DNA of 64,000 nucleotides. It comes from Salinispora oceanensis (lineage in GTDB: Bacteria; Actinomycetota; Actinomycetes; Mycobacteriales; Micromonosporaceae). Below, in pieces: positions 33,497-43,384 of the stretch (position 1 is its first letter; each line of letters opens with the position of its first letter). The DNA lies in the NCBI RefSeq assembly GCF_000383575.1, contig NZ_KB911579.1:623707-687706 (forward strand), written 5' to 3'. The position numbers and the translations under genes are program-made. Below the pieces are notes generated by a model. It was not told the DNA's origin, ran no database searches, and worked only from the letters and a program-made list of their open reading frames with translations.

Positions 33497-35630
33497 CGCG
33501 CGCCTCCCGCCCGCCGTCGGTCCGGGCCAGCCGGCTCGGCCACCAGATCTTCGACCCGATGTCGTACGCGAGGGCGGGCACCAGCAGCGAACGGACGACG
33601 ATCGTGTCGATCAGGACGCCCACGGCGACCGCCACCCCCAGTTCGATGAGCACCACCAGCGGGAGTACGGCCAGTGCGCTGAACGTCGCGGCGAGCACGA
33701 TGCCGGCGGAGGTGATGACGCCGCCGGTGACGACGAGCCCGTACCGCACTCCGGAGCGGGTACCCCGCCGCACCGCTTCCTGCCGGATCCGGCTCATCAG
33801 GAAGATGTTGTAGTCGATGCCGAGGGCGACCAGAAAGACGAAGGCGAACAGGGGGAAGGAGGCGTCCACCCCGGGGAAGTCGAAGAGGTACTTGAAGATC
33901 AGCGCACAGAGGCCGAGCGTGGCGCCGTACGAGAGCAGCACGGTGGCAACGAGGAGCAGCGGGGCGAGCAGGGCGCGCAGCAGCAGCGCCAGAATGACGG
34001 CGATGACGCTGAGGACCACCGGGATGATGACGTTGCGGTCTCGGGTGGAGGCGTCCGCGGTGTCGATGTTGATCGCGGTGAGGCCGCCGACGACCGCGTC
34101 GGCGTCGGGTACGGCGTGGACCGCCACCCGTAGGTCGCGAATGGTCTCTTCGGCGCCGTCGGAGTCGGGTGCGTCGGCGAGGGTCGCCTCGAGCTGCACG
34201 ATGCCGTCAACGACTTTCGGCGGCGCGGTCGGTGCCGCACCGCCGTCCGAGTCCGAGCCGGCACCGGGACGGCCGGTGACCGGTCGGACCGCAACGACGC
34301 CGGGCGTCTCCTGGGCGACGGCGGCGACCTGCTCGGCGGTCTGCTGGCGGGTGAAGATGACGGCGGGGCTACCGGTGCCGGCCGGGTAGTGGCGGGCGAT
34401 CGCCTCCTGGCCCGCGACCGAGTCCGTCTGCTCGGTAAACAGGTCGCTCTCGCCCAGGGTGGTCGCCCCCAGCTGGGTGAGGCCGAAGGAGAGCGCGGCC
34501 AGCGCGAGCGCGGTGACCAGCCACACCGGTCGGGACCGGCGGGCTACGAACCCCGCGACGCGACCCCAGATGCCGTGTTCGGTCTGCGGCTCGGCGTGGT
34601 CGAGTCGCGGCTGTCTCGGCCAGAACACCCGGCGCCCGCCGAGCACGAGCAGCGCGGGTAGGAGGGTGAGCATCACCAGCAGGGTCGCGCCGATGCCGAT
34701 GGCGGCGACCGGCCCGAGTGCCTGGTTGGAGCTCAGGCTGGAGAGCAGTAGGCAGAGCAGGCTGGCGATGGTGGTGCCGGCGGAGGCGGCGATCGCCGGG
34801 GCGGCGCCGCGCCAGGCCGCCAGCATGGCGGCGGCGGGCTTGTCGTGCTGGTGTAGCTCCTCCCGGTACCGGGCGACCAGGAGCAGGGCGTAGTCGGTGC
34901 CGGCGCCGAAGACCAGCACGGTGAGGATGCCCTGCGCCTGCCCGTCGAGGGTCAGGATGTCGGCCTCGGCGAGCCGGTAGACGATCGCCGTGGCCAGCGA
35001 GAAGGACATCCCGGCGGCGAGCAGCGGGAAGATCCACAGCACCGGGCTGCGGTAGACGACCAGCAGGATGAGGAGCACTACGCAGAGTGTGACCAGCAGC
35101 AGCGTGCCGTCGATCGCCGAGAAGACATCGATCAGGTCGGCGAGCAGGCCGGCCGGCCCGGTGACGTTGACGGTGAGCCCGTCTCGGTCCGCATCAACGA
35201 TGGTGCGCAGCTCCGCCACGACGGTGGCGATCTCCTCGCCCCGCTCGTCGTCGACCGGGACAATCAGCTGGACCGCCTGCCCGTCCGCGCTGGGGAGCGG
35301 CGGCGGCAGCGGGCCGACCACGCCGGGCAGTTCGGCGATCTCGGCCGTGTCCGCGGCGATCTGCTGTTGGTCGGCCTCGGTGATGCCGCTGGTGCGTTCG
35401 TAGATGATGAGCGCCGGGGTGGTCGGTTGGTCCACGAAGAGTTCGGAGAGGTCCTGGGCCCGGGTCGCCTCGGCCTCGGTGGGGAGGAAGGCGGCGCTGT
35501 CGTTGGTGCTGACCTCACTGAGTCTGCCGCTGTACGGCCCGGCGAGGCCGCCGACCACCAGCCAGGCGAGCGCGATGAGCAGGGCGACCAGCGTGCCCCG
35601 GCCGGCGGCACCTTTCCCGGACATCCGCAC
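33486..35630 (-). CDS. MMPL-family (RND-type) transporter
   Basis: A 714-residue membrane protein with duplicated halves, each a large external loop followed by several helices. FGAGTDYALLLVARYREEL (near residue 240) and GIDYNIFLMSRIRQEAVRRG (near 610) are the matching D-Y signatures of MMPL proteins, which export lipids or small molecules using the proton gradient. The total is shorter than mycobacterial MmpL3. It precedes and overlaps the amine-oxidase-like gene, suggesting that the pair handles one lipid-like compound. Start taken at ATG 35630. Confidence 0.92.
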   Translation of the reverse strand: MRMSGKGAAGRGTLVALLIALAWLVVGGLAGPYSGRLSEVSTNDSAAFLPTEAEATRAQDLSELFVDQPTTPALIIYERTSGITEADQQQIAADTAEIAELPGVVGPLPPPLPSADGQAVQLIVPVDDERGEEIATVVAELRTIVDADRDGLTVNVTGPAGLLADLIDVFSAIDGTLLLVTLCVVLLILLVVYRSPVLWIFPLLAAGMSFSLATAIVYRLAEADILTLDGQAQGILTVLVFGAGTDYALLLVARYREELHQHDKPAAAMLAAWRGAAPAIAASAGTTIASLLCLLLSSLSSNQALGPVAAIGIGATLLVMLTLLPALLVLGGRRVFWPRQPRLDHAEPQTEHGIWGRVAGFVARRSRPVWLVTALALAALSFGLTQLGATTLGESDLFTEQTDSVAGQEAIARHYPAGTGSPAVIFTRQQTAEQVAAVAQETPGVVAVRPVTGRPGAGSDSDGGAAPTAPPKVVDGIVQLEATLADAPDSDGAEETIRDLRVAVHAVPDADAVVGGLTAINIDTADASTRDRNVIIPVVLSVIAVILALLLRALLAPLLLVATVLLSYGATLGLCALIFKYLFDFPGVDASFPLFAFVFLVALGIDYNIFLMSRIRQEAVRRGTRSGVRYGLVVTGGVITSAGIVLAATFSALAVLPLVVLIELGVAVAVGVLIDTIVVRSLLVPALAYDIGSKIWWPSRLARTDGGREARDAG

Positions 35631-35720
35631 CCACCCGATGCGCCTTCCGACGCGTTAGGGATCTTGGTCAACGTCTCCCATCCTGCCCTCCGGCTCCGGT
35701 TCCGGTACCAGAAACGAAGG

Positions 35721-35748
35721 AAGCCCACCGACCTGGGCCGGTGGGCTT
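35721..35748 (-). terminator. Terminator downstream of tRNA-Asn
   Basis: Arms 35721-35730 and 35739-35748 make a perfect 10-bp stem with an 8-base loop. On the minus strand it is followed by CCTTCGTTTC. It lies 14 bases beyond the tRNA-Asn 3' end. Confidence 0.7.
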
Positions 35749-35761
35749 GATGGGGAGGGAG

Positions 35762-35834
35762 CTCCCCCGTTTGGACTCGAACCAAAAACCTGCCGGTTAA
35801 CAGCCGGCTGCTCTGCCAATTGAGCTACGGGGGA
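35762..35834 (-). tRNA. tRNA-Asn (GTT anticodon)
   Basis: The minus strand gives acceptor arms TCCCCCG and CGGGGGA, discriminator G, D-loop GCTCAATTGGCAGAGC, anticodon loop CTGTTAA and T-arm GGTTCGAGTCC. CCA is not encoded. All stems pair. Confidence 0.96.
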
Positions 35835-36062
35835 TCGTGCCGTCGCCCGGCCTCCCGGAGCTCCGGTTCACCGTGCGACGGGACAAGAGTACAGGACTAC
35901 CGGCGGTCCCAGTCGAGGGGGTTACCGCGCCGTTGCGGGTGCTACCGCGGTCATTCCCACCCAATATTCAGGATGTTCCGGATAAATCAGTGTCAGGGCA
36001 CCCGGAGGCCGGCGCGGGGAGCAGGATGGGGAGTTAGCACGTTAGGTACGGAAGGAGCCGCC

Positions 36063-36383
36063 ATGCGCGGAAAGATCATGTTCCTTGGCGGGATGGCGGT
36101 GGGGTTCGTCCTGGGCTCCCGCGCCGGTCGGGAAGCGTACGAGGAGCTGGTGGTGTGGGGTCGCAAGATCGTCGACCACCCGACTGTCCAGGAGGCGGCG
36201 GGGGTGGCACAGGCACAGGCGAACCGGTTCTACAGCGAGAGCCGCGACAAGCTCGGTCAGTCCAAGCTGGGCGAGCCCTTCGGCGGCAACGGCCAGCGAC
36301 GGAGCCCGGCGGCCGCGGACGATCCCTTCGCCGGCACACCGGTTACCGGTAGAGCAGCCGACTCATCCGGCGGGACGCGATAA
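36063..36383 (+). CDS. Small YtxH-like membrane-anchored protein
   Basis: The 106-residue product begins MRGKIMFLGGMAVGFVLGSRAGREAYEEL, a short glycine-containing membrane segment followed by a charged amphipathic helix, the pattern of YtxH-domain proteins of unknown role. The C-terminal 40 residues are low-complexity. ATG 36063 has an excellent ribosome site, GGAAGGAG. Its last 41 bases overlap the 3' end of the convergent ABC permease gene. Confidence 0.78.
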   Translation: MRGKIMFLGGMAVGFVLGSRAGREAYEELVVWGRKIVDHPTVQEAAGVAQAQANRFYSESRDKLGQSKLGEPFGGNGQRRSPAAADDPFAGTPVTGRAADSSGGTR

Positions 36384-37152
36384 AGAGGCCGATGGCCAGG
36401 ACCAGCAGCAGGTATCCGAGGTCGAGCAGCCACGTCCAGCCACCGCCGCCGACGGTGATCCCCCGGACCAGGTGCACCGCGCGGTAGAGCGGAGTCACCT
36501 CGACCAGCCAGCGCAGCAGCGTCGGGTAGGCCTGCGCCGGGACGAACGTGCCGGAGAAGAGGAAGAGCACGAACTGCGCCGACGCCAACACGTCGAAGTC
36601 CTGCCAGCTCCGCATGAAGGTGGCGATCGTCATGCCGATCGCCCCGAACGTGAAACCGACCAGCACCGCCGCCGGGAAGGCGACCGCCGCCCGGGCGGCG
36701 GTGGTCAGATCCATCACGACCATCACCACGAGGAACGCGCCGGAGTAGGCACTGCCCCGGAGCATCGCCCAGGCCAGCTCACCGAGGGCGATCTCGAACG
36801 GCTGCACCGGAGTGGCGATGACCCCGTCGTACAGCTTCATGTACTTCATCTTGCCGAAGAAGTTGAAGGTGGTCTCCGCGAACGCCCCGGTCATCGCCGA
36901 CGAGGCGAGCATCGCGGGCGCGACGAACGCCGCATAGCTGACGACGGCCCCGTTCGACAGCGTCAGGTCACCGACCAACGCCCCCACCCCAACCCCGATG
37001 GAGAAGAGGTAGAGCAGCGGCTCGATGAAGCCGGAGACCAACAACAGCCAGTAGATCGACTTCAGGGCCGAGACGTTCCGTTCGGCCACTGCGGCCGACC
37101 GTCGCGACGCCGCCGACACATCCATCAGCCGAGGCAGCACCAGAGCGACCAT
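36343..37152 (-). CDS. ABC-2 type transporter permease (second subunit)
   Basis: The 269-residue protein has six predicted membrane helices and the ABC-2 signature region near LYDGVIATPVQPFEIALGE and ASAQFVLFLFSGTFVPAQAYP. ATG 37152 was chosen over the upstream in-frame start at 37209, because GGAAGGGG lies upstream and the gap to the previous stop is only 11 bases. With the next two genes it forms a NodI/NodJ-like exporter. The 3' end overlaps the convergent YtxH-like gene. Confidence 0.9.
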   Translation of the reverse strand: MVALVLPRLMDVSAASRRSAAVAERNVSALKSIYWLLLVSGFIEPLLYLFSIGVGVGALVGDLTLSNGAVVSYAAFVAPAMLASSAMTGAFAETTFNFFGKMKYMKLYDGVIATPVQPFEIALGELAWAMLRGSAYSGAFLVVMVVMDLTTAARAAVAFPAAVLVGFTFGAIGMTIATFMRSWQDFDVLASAQFVLFLFSGTFVPAQAYPTLLRWLVEVTPLYRAVHLVRGITVGGGGWTWLLDLGYLLLVLAIGLFIASRRMSRLLYR

Positions 37153-37163
37153 GACGCCCCTTC

Positions 37164-37979
37164 CTAGACGACGAGCTTGCGGCGCAGGGCACGGTGGGCG
37201 AGCAACCACCCGCCGACCGCCCAGGCGGCGAGGTAGAGCAGATGGCCGGTGACCGACCAGACCGGCGCAGTGCCGAGCGTGGCTGCCCGGCTCAGGTCAA
37301 CCGCGTGCCAGAGCGGCGTCGCGTACGCCAGCCAGCGCAGCCCCACCGGCAGCGACTCCACCGGGAAGAAGACCCCGGCGAAGAGCGTCATCGGGATCAC
37401 CGCGAACCGGAACAGCAGGGCGAGCCAGCTGTCGCTGGAGGCCGTTGCCGCGTACGCGTAGGTGGGCGCGGCAACGGCCAGGCCGAGCAGCACCGCCACC
37501 GGTAGGGCCAGCACCGCCCACGGCGAGCGCAGGGCCCCCAACACTCCGGTCACCAGCAGAAAAGCCGCGGCCGAGGCCAGCACCCGGAACAGCACGAACG
37601 CCAGCTGACCAGCCATGATGTCCGCTACCCGCAGCGGTGCCGCGTACTGGGCGAAGTAGATTTTGGTCCACTGAAGGCTGCTGTAGACCGGCCAGGTGGA
37701 CTCGGCGATCGCCACCTGCAACGCGGTTGACGCGAGCAGTCCGCCGACGATCCACTCCAGGTAGGAGACGCCATCAACGCCCTGGTCGATGAAGGCCCCG
37801 ACGCCCACGCCGAAGCCGAGCACGGTCAGCGTGGGGAGCAGAAACGACGAGAACACCCCGCCCCGCCAGGTACGTCGGTAACCGACCAGGTGGTATTGCA
37901 ACACCGCCAATGCCGGTGCCCGGACCGGACCGCGTCGGGCCCACTTGGCCGCGAGTTGTGTCATGCCTTCGCTCCCCAT
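37164..37979 (-). CDS. ABC-2 type transporter permease (first subunit)
   Basis: This 271-residue permease has six membrane segments with GVSYLEWIVGGLLASTALQVA and YAYAATASSDSWLALLFRFAVIPMTLFAGVFFPVESLP, the pattern of NodJ-like ABC-2 permeases. It lies 33 bases after the ATPase gene and 11 bases before the second permease. Either ATG 37979 or ATG 37964 could be the start; both have a G-rich site upstream. Confidence 0.9.
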   Translation of the reverse strand: MGSEGMTQLAAKWARRGPVRAPALAVLQYHLVGYRRTWRGGVFSSFLLPTLTVLGFGVGVGAFIDQGVDGVSYLEWIVGGLLASTALQVAIAESTWPVYSSLQWTKIYFAQYAAPLRVADIMAGQLAFVLFRVLASAAAFLLVTGVLGALRSPWAVLALPVAVLLGLAVAAPTYAYAATASSDSWLALLFRFAVIPMTLFAGVFFPVESLPVGLRWLAYATPLWHAVDLSRAATLGTAPVWSVTGHLLYLAAWAVGGWLLAHRALRRKLVV

Positions 37980-38012
37980 CCGCCCGGCCCTCCGGCCCGA
38001 CTGCTCGCGGCC

Positions 38013-38945
<933 letters not shown>

Positions 38946-39040
38946 CCCCTGACCCTAGCCACCCGGTCCGACACTCCCCACCGGGTTTTCGTCCGGCCGG
39001 CCGGTCCCATGGCGGGCCCCGCCGCCCCCGGGCCGTGTTG

Positions 39041-39577
39041 TCACGCCTCCGGGGCGGTGATTGCGGCGCGGGCCGCGGCAACCAGGCGCCCGGTCTCCGC
39101 ACGGACCGCCGGATCGTCGACCGGGGTACCCGGCTCGTACCGGACAGTCCAGGTCAGCCCATCAACCCCCGGCACCCGCCGGGCGACCACCCGGCCCGCA
39201 CCGCCCGGCACCGGGTGCGCCTCGGTGAACGCCACCGAGCGGGTCACCCGTTCCCGCACCTGGTGCGGCAACTCCCCCGGGTCGAGCAACGGGTAGGTCT
39301 CGGTGGGGCGGTCTGCCACCACCAGGTAGTCGTCCCGCTCCACGACGGGCTCGGCGGCGGTGACCACCAACTCCTGCCCAGACCAGACCGCCCGGAGGAT
39401 GTCGTGCCAGCCCAGTCGTTCCCCGCGCCGGGGTAACCAGAGCCCGAGGTTGGTGGCGACCAGTACGGTGCCCTCCGCACAACCACCGGCGGCGGCCCAG
39501 GCGAGCACCCGTTCCCCGGCGACGAGCGGTGGACGGTCTGCCGGCGACAGTTTCGGCCGGCGGCGGAACAACCCCAT
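39041..39577 (-). CDS. Uncharacterised 178-residue actinobacterial protein
   Basis: I do not recognise a named domain. The sequence (MGLFRRRPKLSPADRPPLVAGERVLAWA, VLVATNLGLWLPRRGERLGWHDI, LVVTAAEPV) suggests a small beta-rich, PH-like fold, with no signal peptide or membrane segment. It lies 49 bases downstream of dnaG on the same strand and probably shares its transcript. Codon use is normal for the window. Confidence 0.75.
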   Translation of the reverse strand: MGLFRRRPKLSPADRPPLVAGERVLAWAAAGGCAEGTVLVATNLGLWLPRRGERLGWHDILRAVWSGQELVVTAAEPVVERDDYLVVADRPTETYPLLDPGELPHQVRERVTRSVAFTEAHPVPGGAGRVVARRVPGVDGLTWTVRYEPGTPVDDPAVRAETGRLVAAARAAITAPEA

Positions 39578-39626
39578 CTAGCACCCTCCCACGGCTACCG
39601 GTCTCCGCACCTGCCGGCGGTCGGTC

Positions 39627-41537
39627 TCACAGCCCACCCGCGGCCTGCTCACGCAACGCTCGGGCATGTTGCTCGAGGGACAGCAATTCGCCGAAGGCGG
39701 CGAAGTACTCGTCCTTGGTGCTAACCGGATTTATCCGCTGAATTCTCGACTTGAGCTCCCGGATCCGGCCGGTCACCGCCCCCCACTGGAGGCGGGCCAT
39801 CGTCACCGACACATAGCGCGGATCGAGCTCCCCGTCGATTCGCAACGGCTCGACGGCCAGCTCACCGACGAGCGCCTGGGCGGCGAGGTCCGTGCAGGCG
39901 TGGCGGACCGACTCGATCCAGACCGCACCGCCGGTGGCCGCCGCCGCTCCCCCGGCCGCCGCCACCGCCGCCCGGACCGCGACGTGCACCGGATGGCGGT
40001 ACTCCGTGGCCTCCACGGCGTCGAACATCGGCCCGGCGAGCACCGGCGCCTGCAGGGCCAGCTTCAACGCCTCCCGCTCGACCGCCGCCTGCGGGCTCTC
40101 CGCTGGTGACTGCGGTGGCGCCGGAGCCCCACCGGGCGCGGCGTTGGCTTTGCCGGAGACGGTGTTGGCTTTGCCAGCCACGGTGTTGGCCTTGCCGGGG
40201 GTGTGGGCGGCAGCCAGCACGGCCCGCTGCACCGGCTCGATCTCCATGCCGAGGTCCCCGGCGAGCTTGCGGACGTACTCCGGGCGTTTCTCCCGGTCTT
40301 TGATTTTGGCGACCAGCGGGGCCGCCCGACGCATCGCCTCCACCCGACCATCGACGGTGTCGAGGTCGTGCCGGCCGATCACGTGCCGCAGCGCGAAGTC
40401 GACCAGCGGTTCACGGCGCGCGATCAGATCCCGAACGGCCAGCTCCCCCTTGGCCAACCGCAGCTCGCAGGGGTCCATACCGTCCGGGCTGACGGCGATG
40501 AAGGTACGCCCGACGAAACGCTGATCGTCGTCGAAGGCGCGCAGCGCCGCCTTCTGCCCAGCCGCGTCCCCGTCGAAGGTGAAGATGATCTCCCCAGCGA
40601 CGGCTTCGGTGTCCAGCAGCAGCCGGCGCAGCACCCCGATGTGGTCACCGCCGAAAGCGGTGCCACAGGTCGCCACCGCGGTCGGCACCCCGGCCAGGTG
40701 ACAGGCCATCACGTCGGTGTAGCCCTCGACCACGACCACCTTGCCCTGCTTGGCGATCTCACGCTTTGCCTGGTCGATGCCGTAGAGGACGTGGGACTTC
40801 TTGTAGATCGGGGTCTCGGGGGTGTTCAGATATTTCGGGCTGTCGTCGTCGTCAAAGAGCTTGCGGGCGCCGAAGCCGACGACGTCACCGGCCAGATCCC
40901 GAATGGGCCAGAGCAGTCGGCGACGGAACCGGTCGATTAGGCTGCCCGAGCGGGCCGGCCGGGACAGCCCGGCGGTAACCAACTCGTCGTGACTGAAACC
41001 CTGCTGGCGCAGGTGACGGGTCAACAGGTCCCACCCGTCGGGCGCGAAGCCGCAGGCATACCGCTCGGCGGCGGCCTTGTCGAAGCCGCGTTGGGCGAGG
41101 AACTCGCGGGCCGGCCGGGCTCCGGCGGTGGTCAACTGCGCCCGGTAGAACTCGACCGCGGCGGCGTGCGCGGCGATCAACCGCTGCTTCTGCCCCTGCT
41201 GCGGCCGGGCACGGGGGGTGGTGTGGTCGTTGGCCACATAGCGGAGCTGAAGTCCGGCGCGGCCGGCCAATCGTTCGACAGACTCGACGAAGCTGAGGTG
41301 CTCGGCATCCATCAGGAACTTGATGGCGTCCCCGCCGGCACCGCAGCCGAAGCAATACCAGACGTTACGGGCCGGTGACACGTTAAACGACGGGCTCTTC
41401 TCGTCGTGGAACGGACAGAGCCCCTTGAGGTTTCCCCCACCCGCGGACCGCAGCGTGACCGTCTCAGAGATGATCTCCGCGATCGAGGTGCGCTCACGGA
41501 CCAACGCGATGTCCTCGTCCCGGATCCGCCCCGTCAT
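39627..41537 (-). CDS. dnaG: DNA primase
   Basis: The 636-residue primase makes RNA primers for DNA replication. The zinc-binding domain has C41, H44, C62 and C65. The Toprim domain shows VVVEGYTDVMACH and FTFDGDAAGQKAA (about residues 270-335). A proline/alanine-rich linker precedes the C-terminal DnaB-binding domain and contains three copies of a GKAN repeat. ATG 41537 was preferred because GAGGAGGTGG lies upstream. In many actinobacteria dgt sits next to dnaG; here a siderophore-interacting and a BCCT gene lie between them. Confidence 0.95.
   Translation of the reverse strand: MTGRIRDEDIALVRERTSIAEIISETVTLRSAGGGNLKGLCPFHDEKSPSFNVSPARNVWYCFGCGAGGDAIKFLMDAEHLSFVESVERLAGRAGLQLRYVANDHTTPRARPQQGQKQRLIAAHAAAVEFYRAQLTTAGARPAREFLAQRGFDKAAAERYACGFAPDGWDLLTRHLRQQGFSHDELVTAGLSRPARSGSLIDRFRRRLLWPIRDLAGDVVGFGARKLFDDDDSPKYLNTPETPIYKKSHVLYGIDQAKREIAKQGKVVVVEGYTDVMACHLAGVPTAVATCGTAFGGDHIGVLRRLLLDTEAVAGEIIFTFDGDAAGQKAALRAFDDDQRFVGRTFIAVSPDGMDPCELRLAKGELAVRDLIARREPLVDFALRHVIGRHDLDTVDGRVEAMRRAAPLVAKIKDREKRPEYVRKLAGDLGMEIEPVQRAVLAAAHTPGKANTVAGKANTVSGKANAAPGGAPAPPQSPAESPQAAVEREALKLALQAPVLAGPMFDAVEATEYRHPVHVAVRAAVAAAGGAAAATGGAVWIESVRHACTDLAAQALVGELAVEPLRIDGELDPRYVSVTMARLQWGAVTGRIRELKSRIQRINPVSTKDEYFAAFGELLSLEQHARALREQAAGGL
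40143..40205. repeat. 21-bp repeats in the dnaG linker
   Basis: Three units at 40143-40163, 40164-40184 and 40185-40205 encode GKAN-type heptapeptides between the Toprim and C-terminal domains of DnaG. Units one and two differ at three positions; the third is more degenerate. Confidence 0.8.
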
Positions 41538-41666
41538 CTCCGCCACCTCCTCGCCGTACATCCTGCCCTGTCCGACCGACGTCCCGGTGGCCGGGGGACG
41601 CGGGCACGGCGACCACCACCGCTTCCCAACGCGGGATCCACGGCGCGAGACAAGGATGGCGGGGTT

Positions 41667-43292
41667 CTACTCCTCCGCTTCCTTGGTCGAGCGGGCGTGG
41701 CGGCCCTCCTCCCTGGTCGAGCGGGCGCGGTCGAGGGCCTCGGCCAGCCCGTGCTGGTGGGGCGGACGGGCCCGCACCGCCGGATCTTCAAGCATCTCCT
41801 TGACCAGCGACACGGCGAGGCCGAGCATCACCACCACGAACGGCAACGCCACCATGATCGTCGCCTGTTGGAGCGCGCTCAGCCCGCCGGCCAGCAGCAG
41901 CACCGCGGCGGTTCCACCGATGAGTACACCCCAGATGATGACGATCACCTGGCGCGGGCGCAGGGCGCCTCGGGAGGTCAGCGACGCGAGCACGAGGGAG
42001 GCGGAGTCGGCACTGGTGACGAAGTAGAGCGTCACCAGCACCATGGCCAGCACGCTGGCCACCACACCCAGCGGCAGCGCCTCGAGTAGCCCGAAGAGCG
42101 CGTTCTCGGTGCCGGCGGCGGTCTCGGCGACCAGGTCCGCGGCGCCGGTGGCCTGCACCCGCAGCGCGCTACCCCCCAGGACCGCGAACCAGACCACACT
42201 GGCCCCGCTGGGCACCAGCAGCACGCCGATCAGGAACTGACGCACCGTACGGCCACGGGAGATACGGGCGATGAAGGTGCCGACGAACGGCGCCCAGGAG
42301 ATCCACCAGGCCCAGTAGAAGATCGTCCAGGAACCCAACCAGGACGACTCGGAGAAGGCTCCGGTCCGGGTCGACATGAAGATCAGGTTGCTGAGGTAGT
42401 CGCCGATCGAGGCGGGCAACACATCGAGGATGTAGACAGTCGGACCGACCACGAAGACGAAGAGCATCAGTAACACCGCCAGCACCACGTTGGTGGTGGA
42501 CAGCCACTTGATGCCCCGGTGCAGCCCGGAGAAGGCCGAGACGACGAAGGCCAGGGTCAACGCGCCGATCACTACCAGCTCCACCGCCCTGCTGCTGGGG
42601 ATACCGGCGACCCGGTCCAGGCCCGCGGTGACCTGGAGCGCGCCGAGGCCGAGGCTGGTCGCCGAGCCGAAGACCGTGGCGAAGACCGACAGCAGGTCGA
42701 TCACCCGCCCGACCGCGCCATCGGCCTGGGAGCCGAGTACCGGGCGAAACACCGCCGAGATCCGGTTCTCCCGCCCCTTGCGAAAGGTCGAGTACGCCAG
42801 GGCGAGCGCCACCACCGCGTAGATCGCCCACGGGTGCAGCGTCCAGTGGAAGAGGGTGAACTGCAGGGCGACCGAGGCGGCGGCGCCGGTCTCCGGCTCC
42901 GCCGCGGTGGCCGGCGGCGGCGAGGCATAGTGCTGGATCGGCTCGGCCACGGCGAAGAACACCAAGCCGATCCCCATGCCGGCGCTGAACATCATGGCGA
43001 CCCAGGCCAGGGTGGTGAACTCCGGCCGCTCGGTCTCGGCCCCCAGCCGAATGGTGCCGAACCGGGAGAACGCCAGCACGAAGGTCAGTACCAGGAAGAC
43101 ATTCGCCGCGACGACGAACAACCAGCCGAACGTGGTGATGACCCAACTCAGCCCGGACCCACCGACATTGGAGACCGAATCAGGTGCCAGGACGCCCCAG
43201 ACCACGACGGCCAGCACAACGCCCACGGCGAGGCCCAGCAAAGGGCGGTCCACACTCCCGCTGGCGGGTCGTTGCCCAGTCGCCTCGCCCAT
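41667..43292 (-). CDS. BCCT-family transporter (glycine betaine/choline/carnitine type)
   Basis: The 541-residue membrane protein has twelve predicted helices and the BCCT signatures GMGIGLVFFAVAEP and FYWAWWISWAPFVGTFIARISRGRTVR. These transporters take up betaine, choline or carnitine for osmoprotection. ATG 43292 was chosen because of GGAAGGGG just upstream and the natural N-terminus MGEATGQRP. The C-terminal tail repeats ARST(R/K)E. It lies 92 bases after the siderophore-interacting gene. Substrate specificity is not certain. Confidence 0.92.
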   Translation of the reverse strand: MGEATGQRPASGSVDRPLLGLAVGVVLAVVVWGVLAPDSVSNVGGSGLSWVITTFGWLFVVAANVFLVLTFVLAFSRFGTIRLGAETERPEFTTLAWVAMMFSAGMGIGLVFFAVAEPIQHYASPPPATAAEPETGAAASVALQFTLFHWTLHPWAIYAVVALALAYSTFRKGRENRISAVFRPVLGSQADGAVGRVIDLLSVFATVFGSATSLGLGALQVTAGLDRVAGIPSSRAVELVVIGALTLAFVVSAFSGLHRGIKWLSTTNVVLAVLLMLFVFVVGPTVYILDVLPASIGDYLSNLIFMSTRTGAFSESSWLGSWTIFYWAWWISWAPFVGTFIARISRGRTVRQFLIGVLLVPSGASVVWFAVLGGSALRVQATGAADLVAETAAGTENALFGLLEALPLGVVASVLAMVLVTLYFVTSADSASLVLASLTSRGALRPRQVIVIIWGVLIGGTAAVLLLAGGLSALQQATIMVALPFVVVMLGLAVSLVKEMLEDPAVRARPPHQHGLAEALDRARSTREEGRHARSTKEAEE

Positions 43293-43384
43293 CTTCGCCC
43301 CTTCCGCTGCCCGCCGGTCCACCGATGACCCTCTGTCATCCTGCGGGTGGTGGGGGCGGCGCCGGGGCGAAACGGGAACAGTCG

